Source: Spirochaetia bacterium (GTDB taxonomy: Bacteria; Spirochaetota; Spirochaetia; Treponematales; Breznakiellaceae). Taken from it: DNA of 29,809 nt. Position 1 is the stretch's first letter, and each line of letters opens with the position of its first letter. Location of the stretch: NCBI GenBank assembly GCA_025997595.1, contig BNUU01000024.1:1-29809 (forward strand), in the 5' to 3' direction. Under the pieces are notes generated by a model that did not search any database, had not been told where the DNA came from, and saw only the letters and a program-made list of their open reading frames with translations. The translations under genes were made by a program, and so were the position numbers. Below are positions 1-7,511 of the stretch, in pieces.

Positions 1-1030
1 CCAGGATAAAGGAGCGCACCACCGGATGGTTGCAGTTCATCGTGTTGCCGCAGCCGGAATAGTTTTTATAGTACCGCTTATTCTCGTCCAGCATATAATA
101 AATCGTGTTATCCAGCCCCCGGAACGAGAGGGTGGGCCCCCGTTCGCTCCCCTCGGCGGTGTGATTGAATACGATGTCCAGAATCACCTCAAGCCCCGCC
201 TTGTGCAGCTCCCGGACCATCTCTTTGAATTCCCGCACCTGGCCGCCGGGGCTTTTGTCCGCCGCGTAGGAGCCCGTGGGGGCAAAAAAGGCCGCCGTGG
301 AATAGCCCCAATAATTGGTTACCTGTTTCCCCGTCCGGGGATTTATGGCAAATAGTTCGTTTGCGTTGAATTCCTGGATGGGCAGAAATTCCAGGCTGGT
401 AATGCCCAGATCCTTAAAGAAGGGGATCTTTTCGATCACCCCCCTATAGGTCCCCGGATGTTCCACCCCCGATTGGGGATGGGCCGTAAGCCCCCGGACA
501 TGGGTCTCGTAGAGCACGCTGAAGCGCAGGGGGTAGTTGAGGGGCAAATCCCCCTGCCAGTCAAAGGAATCATCCACCACGATACACCGGGGCTGGGCCT
601 TGATATCATCAATATATGAATAGGACAGATCCGTGGAAGGATCATTGGGGTCATAGCCCAGGCAGTTTTTAAAATCCCAAACATTCGAGTTACTCAGGGC
701 CTTGGCGTAGGGGTCCAGGAGGGTCTTGTTGACGTTGAAGCGCAGCCCCTTCTCCGGCAGGTAGGGCCCATCCACCCGGTAGAGGTAAGCCGCCCCCGGC
801 TTCAGGCCCTGAACATGGCAGTGCCAGATATCCCCGGTCTTGTTTTTCTGCCGGTCCAGTTTTATCTCGTGATGGGGACTATCCTGTTCCGCAGACTCAA
901 AAAGGATGAGTGAAACCGCCGTGGCATGCCGGGAAAACAGCGCAAAATTCACCCCCGACGCAGACGGAACCGCCCCAAGGGGCAAAGCTTTCCCAAAATC
1001 AACAACCAAATGTTCAAAATCCATTGCCAT
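1..1030 (-). CDS. glgX: Glycogen debranching enzyme / isoamylase, 5' part only
   Basis: Reading the minus strand from ATG at 1030 (second in-frame ATG at 1024) gives one uninterrupted frame of about 343 residues that runs off the left edge, so the C-terminal part is missing. An N-terminal CBM48-like beta-sandwich (about residues 10-110, with VDGPYLPEKGLRFN) is followed by the start of the GH13 barrel. The segment VLYETHVRGLT, the DIVFNHTAEG stretch near residue 285-295 (GH13 conserved region I) and YSGCGNTMNCNHPVVRSFIL near the edge are typical of GlgX/TreX debranching enzymes, which hydrolyse alpha-1,6 branches in glycogen or limit dextrins in the cytoplasm. The catalytic Asp/Glu lie beyond the window. 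No strong ribosome site precedes the start. It follows the Aat-like gene after 27 bases on the same strand. Confidence 0.88.
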   Translation of the reverse strand, partial: MAMDFEHLVVDFGKALPLGAVPSASGVNFALFSRHATAVSLILFESAEQDSPHHEIKLDRQKNKTGDIWHCHVQGLKPGAAYLYRVDGPYLPEKGLRFNVNKTLLDPYAKALSNSNVWDFKNCLGYDPNDPSTDLSYSYIDDIKAQPRCIVVDDSFDWQGDLPLNYPLRFSVLYETHVRGLTAHPQSGVEHPGTYRGVIEKIPFFKDLGITSLEFLPIQEFNANELFAINPRTGKQVTNYWGYSTAAFFAPTGSYAADKSPGGQVREFKEMVRELHKAGLEVILDIVFNHTAEGSERGPTLSFRGLDNTIYYMLDENKRYYKNYSGCGNTMNCNHPVVRSFIL

Positions 1031-1057
1031 AGTATCATTGTCGGCGTTTGGGAATAG

Positions 1058-1837
1058 TTATACAACCCGGAGACCGTGAGTTTCAGCGCCGTTGCGGGGT
1101 TTCCCGTAAATCAGTTCCAAAAATGCTTCCCGCTCCACCCTCCGCGCCCCCAGCCGGGTCTTGTATTCCAGGGGCATCCCCAGGTCCCAGAAGGCGAACC
1201 CCGTGTCCCGCAGGTAACGCCCGGTCAGGATGAGCTGCACCGTCCCCGCCGAATCCTCATCGTAGTACCCCGAATAGCTGGTGTAGACCTTGCCGCTGAC
1301 AACCCCAAATTCCCCCGCAGCCAGCCGCCCCTCCCGAAAAAGGCCGAAGGCGGCGGGCCGCACCGGGAGGCCGGCGCCGGCAGTACGGAGCGCCCGGATT
1401 TGCCGGAAACTTTCCCGTAGGGGCGGGGTCAGCCAGTCCTCCCCGTGGACGGCGGCGCAGCGTTCCATAACCGTGTCGAAAAGGTCGAACTCCCCCGAAA
1501 TCTCCGGCTGTATGTCGGTCCGCAGTTCATACCGGGGGATAAGCCGCCGCGCCGAGCGGGGTTCATGAAAATCTTCAAAAAAGATGATCGACCGCTCAAG
1601 GTGGAGTTTGGGGGTAAGGATGTATACCGGTTCCGGCTCAGCAAGCCGCAGGGACATGACTAGGAAGCCCGCCGCCATCAGGCGGGCGGTAAAGTCCGGG
1701 TCAAAATTGAGGGCAGGCGGCCCGGCGACGCAGAATTCTTCGTCGTAGCCGGTTTCAACCATGGCGCGGGCTATGGCCCGGGGATCATCTTCGGCGGAAA
1801 TATACACATAGCCGCCGAAGGTATAACGGAGCTGCAT
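1058..1837 (-). CDS. Aat-like GNAT-fold protein (leucyl/phenylalanyl-tRNA-protein transferase family)
   Basis: The 259-residue protein aligns by eye with the Aat family, which transfers Leu/Phe from tRNA to N-terminal Arg/Lys of proteins (N-end rule). Matching blocks are LTPKLHLERS with EDFHEPRSARRL (family pattern P-x-x-LHV-x-RS), GEDWLTPPLRESFRQI (family TWIT-x-x-M-x-x-AY), GLFREGRLAAGEFGVVSGKV (family G-x-LVGGLYG), and FAFWDLGMPLEYKTRLGARR followed by FLELIYG. The family WW-S-P-D-P-R element is replaced by VYILTPK, so substrate or function may differ from classical Aat. The ATG at 1837 has only a weak upstream ribosome site. It starts 15 bases after the AGCS gene stop, so it is probably co-transcribed with it. 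A general GNAT acyltransferase is the alternative. Confidence 0.7.
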   Translation of the reverse strand: MQLRYTFGGYVYISAEDDPRAIARAMVETGYDEEFCVAGPPALNFDPDFTARLMAAGFLVMSLRLAEPEPVYILTPKLHLERSIIFFEDFHEPRSARRLIPRYELRTDIQPEISGEFDLFDTVMERCAAVHGEDWLTPPLRESFRQIRALRTAGAGLPVRPAAFGLFREGRLAAGEFGVVSGKVYTSYSGYYDEDSAGTVQLILTGRYLRDTGFAFWDLGMPLEYKTRLGARRVEREAFLELIYGKPRNGAETHGLRVV

Positions 1838-1852
1838 GGCGGCTATGCCAAT

Positions 1853-3265
1853 TTATGCGCCCTTCTTTTTCCGCAGATCCTCCATGACGGGAATGGGGTC
1901 CGTGTCAACATCATTAATATGATCGCCATTGGTATACTTCTTTGTTTCCGCGACAATTACCCCGCTCAAGACCAATACCGCAATGATGTTCGGCAGAACC
2001 ATGAGGCCGTTCAGGGTGTCCGCAATGTTCCAAACCAGGTCCAGGGAAACAGCGGCCCCCACAAAGACAATGATGCTGTACAGAACCCGGTAGGGAACGA
2101 TTACCTTTGATCTAAAAAGGTATTCCGCGCCCCGTTCGCCGTAGTAGGACCAGCCGAGAATCGTGGAGAAGGCGAAGGTGATAAGGCCGAAGGTGAGGAC
2201 GATGGGACCGATGACGGGTATCTGGGAGAATGCCTCATTGACCAGGGCGGCGCCGTCGGAGAAGCCGCTTGAACCATTGGGGGCGACTTCATAGCTGACG
2301 ATGACGAGGCCGGTCATGAGGCAGACAACTACGGTGTCCCAGAAGGTGCCGGTCATGGAGACCAGGGCCTGCCGGACGGGGTTTGCCGTTTTTGCCGCCG
2401 ACGCGACGATGGGCGCGGAGCCCATGCCGGATTCGTTGGAGAAAAGCCCCCGGGCAATACCAAGCTGGGCGGCCTTCATCAGACCGTAGCCCAGTAATCC
2501 GCCTGTCGCGGCTTTGGCGGAAAAGGCGGCTTTACAGATGACCGCAATTGCCGGGCCTATATACTGCACGTTCATACCAAGGCAGATGATGCAGCCCAGG
2601 GTATAGACAATAGCCATAAAGGGGACCAGGCCCTCACACACCCTGGAAATGACCTTTAAGCCGCCGATGAGCACCAGAGCGGTAAAAGCCATCATGACAA
2701 GGCCCGAAATCTTCATGGAAACGTTAAAATTCCGGTGAATAATGTTTGCCACCGCATTGGACTGCACCCCGGCCCCGATCCCAAAGGCCGCGAAAGCCGC
2801 AAAGACCGCAAACAGGATACCCAGGACACGGCCGAGCTTCCTGTTCTTAAAGCCCCGTTCCAGGGCAAACATGGCGCCCCCGAGCATGGTCCCCTGCGCG
2901 GTCTTGACCCGGTACTTTACCGCAATCAGGGACTCGGCGTACTTGGTAGCAATCCCGAACACCCCGGTAAGCCACATCCACAGCACCGCCCCCGGCCCGC
3001 CAACCGCCACCGCCGTTCCAACCCCGACGATATTCCCGGTCCCGATGGTCGATGCCAGCGCCGTGGTGAGCGCCCCGAACTGGGACACATCCCCCTCGCC
3101 CCCTGAATCCCTGGTTACCGACAACTTGATACCGAGACCAAGCTTCTTCTGGATAAACCCGGTCCTGACGGTAAGGTACAGGTGGGTCCCGAACAGCAGG
3201 ACGAGGAGCCATGGGCCCCAGACCCAGTCATGAATCGTATTCACAACATTTACAAATACTTCCAA
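1853..3265 (-). CDS. Sodium:alanine/glycine symporter (AGCS family)
   Basis: A 470-residue integral membrane protein with about 10-11 hydrophobic segments, the usual AGCS length. Family signatures are visible: GTGNIVGVGTAVAVGGPGA (from residue 75), the FSNESGMGSAPIVASAAKT block (from residue 275) and the ILGWSYYGERGAEYLF block near the C terminus. Members import alanine or glycine with Na+ or H+ across the inner membrane. The start is taken as TTG at 3265. It is preceded by AGAGGTG five bases upstream, and the N terminus MEVFVNVVNTIHDWVWGP fits family proteins; no ATG fits. The gene is divergent from the PTS operon, with 177 bases between the two starts. The exact amino acid cannot be read from the sequence. 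Confidence 0.92.
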   Translation of the reverse strand: MEVFVNVVNTIHDWVWGPWLLVLLFGTHLYLTVRTGFIQKKLGLGIKLSVTRDSGGEGDVSQFGALTTALASTIGTGNIVGVGTAVAVGGPGAVLWMWLTGVFGIATKYAESLIAVKYRVKTAQGTMLGGAMFALERGFKNRKLGRVLGILFAVFAAFAAFGIGAGVQSNAVANIIHRNFNVSMKISGLVMMAFTALVLIGGLKVISRVCEGLVPFMAIVYTLGCIICLGMNVQYIGPAIAVICKAAFSAKAATGGLLGYGLMKAAQLGIARGLFSNESGMGSAPIVASAAKTANPVRQALVSMTGTFWDTVVVCLMTGLVIVSYEVAPNGSSGFSDGAALVNEAFSQIPVIGPIVLTFGLITFAFSTILGWSYYGERGAEYLFRSKVIVPYRVLYSIIVFVGAAVSLDLVWNIADTLNGLMVLPNIIAVLVLSGVIVAETKKYTNGDHINDVDTDPIPVMEDLRKKKGA

Positions 3266-3353
3266 AATACACCTCTTTGAAAAATATTAAATTACTATAC
3301 TACATTTTATTCGTTGCGGGTACCCCACCCTGCCGGCGCCGAAAAAAAATTAC

Positions 3354-3381
3354 TTGACAAGCCGGGAATTTGTGCTACCAT
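3354..3381 (+). promoter_or_regulatory. Probable sigma-70 promoter of the PTS operon
   Basis: A perfect -35 box TTGACA lies at 3354-3359. The best-spaced -10 is TACCAT at 3376-3381 (16-base spacer). A perfect TATAAT at 3381-3386 also exists, but its 21-base spacer would be unusually long. It sits about 60-90 bases upstream of the EIIC start, and the dyad operator follows immediately. Confidence 0.6.
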
Positions 3382-3389
3382 ATAATATA

Positions 3390-3416
3390 ACATTTGTAAT
3401 TATACATGACAAATGT
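3390..3416 (+). promoter_or_regulatory. Dyad operator, probably for the SorC-type regulator
   Basis: ACATTTGT at 3390-3397 and ACAAATGT at 3409-3416 are perfect 8-base inverted arms separated by 11 bases. The dyad lies directly downstream of the -10 region, at or just after the expected transcription start, where a repressor would block initiation. The only DNA-binding protein encoded in the operon is the SorC-type regulator at 7512-8465, so it is the natural candidate to bind here. That pairing is inferred. Confidence 0.6.
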
Positions 3417-3442
3417 AACGTTTATTCGAGGAGGATTCGGAT

Positions 3443-4192
3443 ATGAATTTACTGTTAGTGTCACTGATCATCGCTCTGCTGACCTGGTACGTCGCCACCG
3501 CGATGCCCATGTTTTTGCGCTGGTCTTTCTACATGGGCGCGCCGCTGATAGGAGGACTGATATGCGGTCTTTTGTACGGCGATCTGACCTATGGCCTAAA
3601 GGTAGGCGCCACCATACAAATGGCCTACCTTGGAACCCTGGCGGTAGGGGGAACCATACCGGCCGACCTGGCAATCGGCGGCTATCTGGGCTGCGCCCTC
3701 ACCGTGGCGGCCGGAATGGATCCCGCCACCGGGCTTGCGGTTGCGGTAACCCTCGGCTCCCTGGGTCTGCTCTGCCGCAACGCCTATATGACCCTTAACT
3801 CCCTGGTGGTTCATCAGGCGGATAAATATGCCGCCCAGGGCAATGCAAAAATGGTGCGTTTAATGAACCAGTTCGGTTCACAGATCGTGCCCGTTCTTTT
3901 CTACTTTATACCCAGCTTCCTGGCCATGTACTTCGGTTCCCAGGCGCTGGTATCCCTCATGGCGGTCATTCCACCCAAAATCATCACCGCCCTTGCGGTC
4001 TCAGGCGGCCTGATTCCTGCCCTGGGTATCGGTATGCTGTTGACCTATGTGTGGGACAAAACCTTTTTGCCCTACTTTGTCATTGGGTTCTTCCTGGTGG
4101 CCTATTTGAATCTGAATATCATGTTTGTCGCTATCCTGGGCGGATGCGCTGCGGCGTTATATATCTACGCCAACTCAAAGAAGGAGATCTAA
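3443..4192 (+). CDS. PTS EIIC subunit, mannose/sorbose family
   Basis: A 249-residue polytopic membrane protein of the PTS-EII Man/Fru/Sor family, subunit IIC, which with IID forms the sugar channel. Visible marks are the small-residue-rich N-terminal half with IQMAYLGTLAVGGTIPADLA (residues about 58-77; family motif G-x-x-x-P-A-D), and the C-terminal stretch GLIPALGIGMLLTYVWDK. The ATG at 3443 is preceded by GAGGAGG (3428-3434). It is the first gene of the operon; its stop is one base before the EIID start codon, implying translational coupling. The imported sugar or polyol is not decided by this sequence. The operon context (SorC regulator, zinc dehydrogenase, aldolase) suggests a ketose or hexitol rather than glucose. 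Confidence 0.93.
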   Translation: MNLLLVSLIIALLTWYVATAMPMFLRWSFYMGAPLIGGLICGLLYGDLTYGLKVGATIQMAYLGTLAVGGTIPADLAIGGYLGCALTVAAGMDPATGLAVAVTLGSLGLLCRNAYMTLNSLVVHQADKYAAQGNAKMVRLMNQFGSQIVPVLFYFIPSFLAMYFGSQALVSLMAVIPPKIITALAVSGGLIPALGIGMLLTYVWDKTFLPYFVIGFFLVAYLNLNIMFVAILGGCAAALYIYANSKKEI

Positions 4193-4193
4193 T

Positions 4194-5024
4194 ATGTCGG
4201 ATAGAATCAGTGAAGATAGAATCCTCTCAAGGGGCGATCTGCTAAAAACCTGGTGGCGCTGGATTTGCTGGGCCCAGCGGTGCTACAACTATGAACGGCT
4301 CATGGGCCTAGGCTTCTGCCAGGCAATCAGTAATGTTATCGAAAGGTTGTTTCCCAAGGATGAAGATCGGGCCGCGGCCCTTACCCGGCACATGCGGTTT
4401 TACAATACGGAAAACAACTGGGGCGCCATGATACTCGGCGTAACCTGCGCCCTGGAAGAAGAACGGGCCATGGGCAAAAATGTCGATACGGACATCATCG
4501 ACAACATGAAGAGTGCCTTGATGGGCCCCCTGGCCGGCATAGGTGATTCGGTTTCCCAGTCAATAGTCAAAACCATACTTATGGGTATCGGGATTGATAT
4601 GGCTATTAACGGAAATGCCTTTGGACCGATTTTTTACATCCTCGGCTTTACCGTTTACTGTCTCGTTGTCAGTTACACCATGTTTTTCTCGGGCTACAAA
4701 ACAGGCCGGAATGCGGTAACGAAACTGTTGAGTTCCGAAAAGGCAAAGGGCCTTACCGGGGCGCTTAAGATTGTCAGCATGATGGTTATCGGCGCACTGG
4801 CGGCCGGCAATATCCGGGCCAGGATCATAATTCAGGGAACCTTTGCCGAGTCAAAGGTGGTACTGCAGAGTGTACTGGACAGTATCCTGCCCAAAATGGT
4901 ACCGCTGGCAATCCTGATCCTCGTCCTCTACCTTTTGAGGACGAAAAAGAAGTCCGCCATATTTGTGCTGCTGACGCTGTTCATTATTGGCTTCGTCCTG
5001 GCCTTCCTGAACATCCTGGGTTAA
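4194..5024 (+). CDS. PTS EIID subunit, mannose/sorbose family
   Basis: A 276-residue PTS IID protein, usual family length. The N-terminal half is cytosolic/amphipathic with CYNYERLMGLGFCQAI and FYNTENNWGAMILGVTCALE. The conserved MKSALMGPLAGIGDSVSQ (about residues 104-121) is the family signature, and hydrophobic segments at about 120-165, 190-210 and 225-276 complete the membrane part. The start is set at ATG 4194 with AAGGAG at 4181-4186; the frame is open 23 codons further upstream but that stretch lies inside the EIIC gene. It pairs with EIIC to translocate the substrate, which EIIB phosphorylates on entry. Confidence 0.93.
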   Translation: MSDRISEDRILSRGDLLKTWWRWICWAQRCYNYERLMGLGFCQAISNVIERLFPKDEDRAAALTRHMRFYNTENNWGAMILGVTCALEEERAMGKNVDTDIIDNMKSALMGPLAGIGDSVSQSIVKTILMGIGIDMAINGNAFGPIFYILGFTVYCLVVSYTMFFSGYKTGRNAVTKLLSSEKAKGLTGALKIVSMMVIGALAAGNIRARIIIQGTFAESKVVLQSVLDSILPKMVPLAILILVLYLLRTKKKSAIFVLLTLFIIGFVLAFLNILG

Positions 5025-5029
5025 ATAAT

Positions 5030-5836
5030 ATGGATCTGATGAAAAAACACCGGGAAACTTTCCGGACCGACAAACCTGTTATCGGCTGTGTGCATCTGAC
5101 GGCTCTGCCCGGTACTCCTCACTATGATAAAAAGGACACCATGAAAAGCATGGTTGAACGGGCAAAGCGGGAAATTGCCGCGCTTCAGAACGCGGGATTT
5201 GACGCCCTGGTTTTTGCAAACGAAGGGGACCGCCCGTATCTTTCAACCGTAGGGCCGGAGATCATTGCCTGCTATACACGGGTTGTTGCCCAGGCGCTGG
5301 ACTCGGTCAAAATACCCTACGGCGTAGGGGTGCTGGTGGATCCGGTTGCGGCTATCTGTATTGCCAAGGCCCTTGACGCCCAGTTTATCCGCGCCTATAT
5401 CCACGGAGTTTATGCGGATATGTGCGGACTCCATGATTTCAGGCCCGGGGAACTTCTCAGGCTCAGAAGAAATATCGATGCCGACAATGTAGGCGTATAC
5501 TGTTACTGCGATGCCCACGGCGGAACTTCCCTGGACACAAGGTCCCAGGAGGATATGGCCGATACGGCCTTCAGCGTTCTGGATCCTTCGGGTGTTCTGG
5601 TGCCGGGTCAGCGCGCCGGCCTCGCCCCTGATTTTAAGGATGTCATTGCCATGAAGAAACGCTTCCCCGATAAGCCTGTTCTTATCGGCAGCGGGATCAC
5701 CCCTGACAACGCCAAAGAGGCCATGAAAATCGCCGATGGTATGGTAGTCGGTACCTTCGTGAAACAGGACGGCATCCTCTGGAATGAAGTGGACCCCGAA
5801 CGGGCAAAACGATTTATTGCAGCGGCAAAAGGTTAA
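5030..5836 (+). CDS. BtpA/SgcQ family TIM-barrel protein
   Basis: This 268-residue protein belongs to the BtpA family. Visible marks are VIGCVHLTALPGTPHYD at the N terminus, the GFDALVFANEGDRP segment, the PYGVGVLVDP segment and the C-terminal phosphate-site-like PVLIGSGITPDNAKEAM. BtpA was first linked to photosystem I assembly, but the homologue SgcQ sits in a PTS carbohydrate cluster of E. coli and the fold resembles TIM-barrel sugar-phosphate enzymes. It lies 5 bases after EIID inside the operon, so a role in metabolism of the imported sugar phosphate (epimerase or aldolase-like) is likely. The reaction is not established. Confidence 0.85.
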   Translation: MDLMKKHRETFRTDKPVIGCVHLTALPGTPHYDKKDTMKSMVERAKREIAALQNAGFDALVFANEGDRPYLSTVGPEIIACYTRVVAQALDSVKIPYGVGVLVDPVAAICIAKALDAQFIRAYIHGVYADMCGLHDFRPGELLRLRRNIDADNVGVYCYCDAHGGTSLDTRSQEDMADTAFSVLDPSGVLVPGQRAGLAPDFKDVIAMKKRFPDKPVLIGSGITPDNAKEAMKIADGMVVGTFVKQDGILWNEVDPERAKRFIAAAKG

Positions 5837-5843
5837 GCCAGGC

Positions 5844-5879
5844 AGGGCCTCAAAGGATCTCCGGATTTTTTGAGGCCCT
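5844..5879 (+). other. Intercistronic hairpin upstream of the EIIB gene
   Basis: AGGGCCTCAAA (5844-5854) and TTTGAGGCCCT (5869-5879) form a perfect 11-bp stem with a 14-base loop, between the BtpA gene stop and the EIIB ribosome site. No T run follows, so it reads as a processing, stability or partial attenuation element rather than a full terminator. Confidence 0.7.
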
Positions 5880-5903
5880 ATTTGCACAGAGGAGTTTTAT
5901 TGT

Positions 5904-6371
5904 ATGGAAGCGGTTTTATACAGGATTGATGAACGGCTGATACACGGACAGGTAATGGTGGCCTGGATTGCGAATACCGGCGCCAACTCCGTTGTTATTG
6001 TGGATGAAGAATCATCAAAAGATGATTTTATGATACAGGTCTTTCAGCTGGCGGCGCCGAAAAACATAAAAGTTATGGTGGCGGATGCAAAGGGCTTTAG
6101 GGATCTGCTGCAGGAAAAAGACGATTATAAGGCGATTGTTCTTTTTAAGGGCCCCATAAACGCCCACGAGGCCCTGCGGGAAGTTGCGGCGGGCGAACTG
6201 ATAGTCGGCAATGTTTCAAGCAACCCCCAGCGGAAAAAATATACCCAATACGCGTACTTTTCCGAAAACGAAAAAGAACTGCTTCAGGAACTGCAGAGCG
6301 CAGGCTGGAAAGTAAATATGCAGCTCTTGCCGGATGCCCATAAAAATGAGTTTAAAAATGATACAAACTGA
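5904..6371 (+). CDS. PTS EIIB subunit, mannose/sorbose family
   Basis: A 155-residue cytoplasmic IIB domain. The active-site block YRIDERLIHGQVMVAW places the phosphorylated histidine at His14. Further family features are VVIVDEESSKDDF, and a C-terminal half that matches IIB-Man/Sor length. It takes phosphate from EIIA (His9 of 11466-11888) and passes it to the sugar bound by IICD. The start at ATG 5904 has AGAGGAG at 5888-5894. Unlike in many manXYZ-type loci, IIA and IIB are separate genes, placed about 5.1 kb apart, with IIB flanked on both sides by large RNA hairpins. Confidence 0.93.
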   Translation: MEAVLYRIDERLIHGQVMVAWIANTGANSVVIVDEESSKDDFMIQVFQLAAPKNIKVMVADAKGFRDLLQEKDDYKAIVLFKGPINAHEALREVAAGELIVGNVSSNPQRKKYTQYAYFSENEKELLQELQSAGWKVNMQLLPDAHKNEFKNDTN

Positions 6372-6380
6372 AGCGCCGAA

Positions 6381-6420
6381 AAGCGGCCCCCAGGGGTGGA
6401 TGCGCCCCTGCGGGTCGCTT
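6381..6420 (+). other. Large intercistronic hairpin between EIIB and dehydrogenase genes
   Basis: AAGCGGCCC (6381-6389) pairs with GGGTCGCTT (6412-6420; one G-U pair) and CAGGGG (6391-6396) pairs with CCCCTG (6405-6410), with one C-C mismatch between the two stems and an 8-base loop. No T run follows. It lies 10 bases after the EIIB stop and upstream of the preferred dehydrogenase start, and argues that the in-frame codons before 6439 are not translated as that protein. Confidence 0.72.
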
Positions 6421-6438
6421 TCCGATAAGAAGGATTCA

Positions 6439-7497
6439 GTGGGCGCCATTGCGCCCGGCGTCATGCGCTTCGGCGTACTCACCGAAAAGGGACACGCCGA
6501 AGTACATGAACGCCCCCTTCCCGAGCCCGGGCCGGAGGAGGCCCTGATCCGTCAGGAGGCCTGCAATATCTGCACCACCGACTATCAGCAATGGCTGGGT
6601 CAGCGGGAAGGCAGGGGCTATCCCATAGCCTGCGGCCATGAATGCGCCGGTACGGTGATTAAAACCGGCGAAAAGGTCAGGGATCTGCAATGCGGCGATC
6701 AGGTGGCCCTGGCGTATATAACCTGCGGAATCTGCGAAGGCTGCAAACGGGGCATTGGCTGTTCAAACAACGAAATAGGTCCCAGGCAGCAGAGTCATGA
6801 CGGTTACCGGGGTATATTTGGTTATGCCGATTATGCGGTACGCCCCGCACGGGCGCTGGTAAAAATCAAGCGGGAGTTGTCCCCCGGCGAAGCTGCCTTC
6901 ATGGAACCCCTGGCTACGGTAATGAAGGGCCTGGAAAAATTACGGGTCAAGGCGCTTGAAACCGTGGTGGTTATCGGCGCAGGCACCATGGGCCTGCTTA
7001 ACGCCCAGGCGGCGCGGGCCTTTGGGTGCAGGGTTATTGTGTCGGAACTTTTGGACAACAAAATCGCCCTGGCCCGAAGCCTGGGATTTGAGGTCATTGA
7101 CGGAAAAACAGCAGAACCGGCTTCAGAAGTTATGAGGCTCACAGACAAGGCCGGCGCCGATGCGGTTATTGTTGCGGTTGCGGCGGCACAGGCCAATCAG
7201 CAGGCCCTGGATATGGCAAAGCACCTGGACGGCCGTATTCTGTACTTTGCGGCGGGCTATCCGGCGCCGGAAATCAAGATCGATTCCAATATCATCCATT
7301 ACCGCCGCCTGGAACTTATCGGTACCTTTGGAGCGGAATTGCCGCATTTTTATGCCGCGGCGGATATGCTGAACCAGGACAGGGTAAAGGTGTCCCAACT
7401 GCTTGAAGGCAGCCGGTATCCCCTGGAAAAAATTCAGGACGCCTTTGCGGAAGCGGCAAGGCCGGGGAAATACAGGGTAAGCGTACTTTTAAATTAG
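6439..7497 (+). CDS. Zinc-dependent alcohol/polyol dehydrogenase (MDR family)
   Basis: A 352-residue medium-chain dehydrogenase. Catalytic-zinc ligands are recognisable in CNICTTD (Cys45), GHECAG (His67-Glu68) and FMEPLA. The structural-zinc cysteines are CGICEGCKRGIGC (96, 99, 102, 108). The Rossmann motif is VVVIGAGTMGLL (GAGTMG at 180-185). GTG 6439 was chosen because AAGAAGG lies just upstream and the codon follows the hairpin at 6381-6420. ATG 6463 (MRFGVLTEKG) is the alternative and fits the family N terminus equally well. In the operon it probably oxidises or reduces a sugar (alcohol) phosphate produced by the PTS, in the manner of GatD or SorE, with NAD(P). Substrate unknown. Confidence 0.85.
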   Translation: MGAIAPGVMRFGVLTEKGHAEVHERPLPEPGPEEALIRQEACNICTTDYQQWLGQREGRGYPIACGHECAGTVIKTGEKVRDLQCGDQVALAYITCGICEGCKRGIGCSNNEIGPRQQSHDGYRGIFGYADYAVRPARALVKIKRELSPGEAAFMEPLATVMKGLEKLRVKALETVVVIGAGTMGLLNAQAARAFGCRVIVSELLDNKIALARSLGFEVIDGKTAEPASEVMRLTDKAGADAVIVAVAAAQANQQALDMAKHLDGRILYFAAGYPAPEIKIDSNIIHYRRLELIGTFGAELPHFYAAADMLNQDRVKVSQLLEGSRYPLEKIQDAFAEAARPGKYRVSVLLN

Positions 7498-7511
7498 GCA
7501 GCGGGAAAAAC

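Noticed and set aside
3381..3386. Perfect TATAAT after the TTGACA of the PTS promoter
   Set aside because: The 21-base spacer is outside the usual range; TACCAT at 3376 is better spaced, though the choice is not certain.
6334..6438. Upstream in-frame extension of the zinc dehydrogenase
   Set aside because: It would overlap the EIIB gene and translate through a strong hairpin; the added residues do not fit the family.
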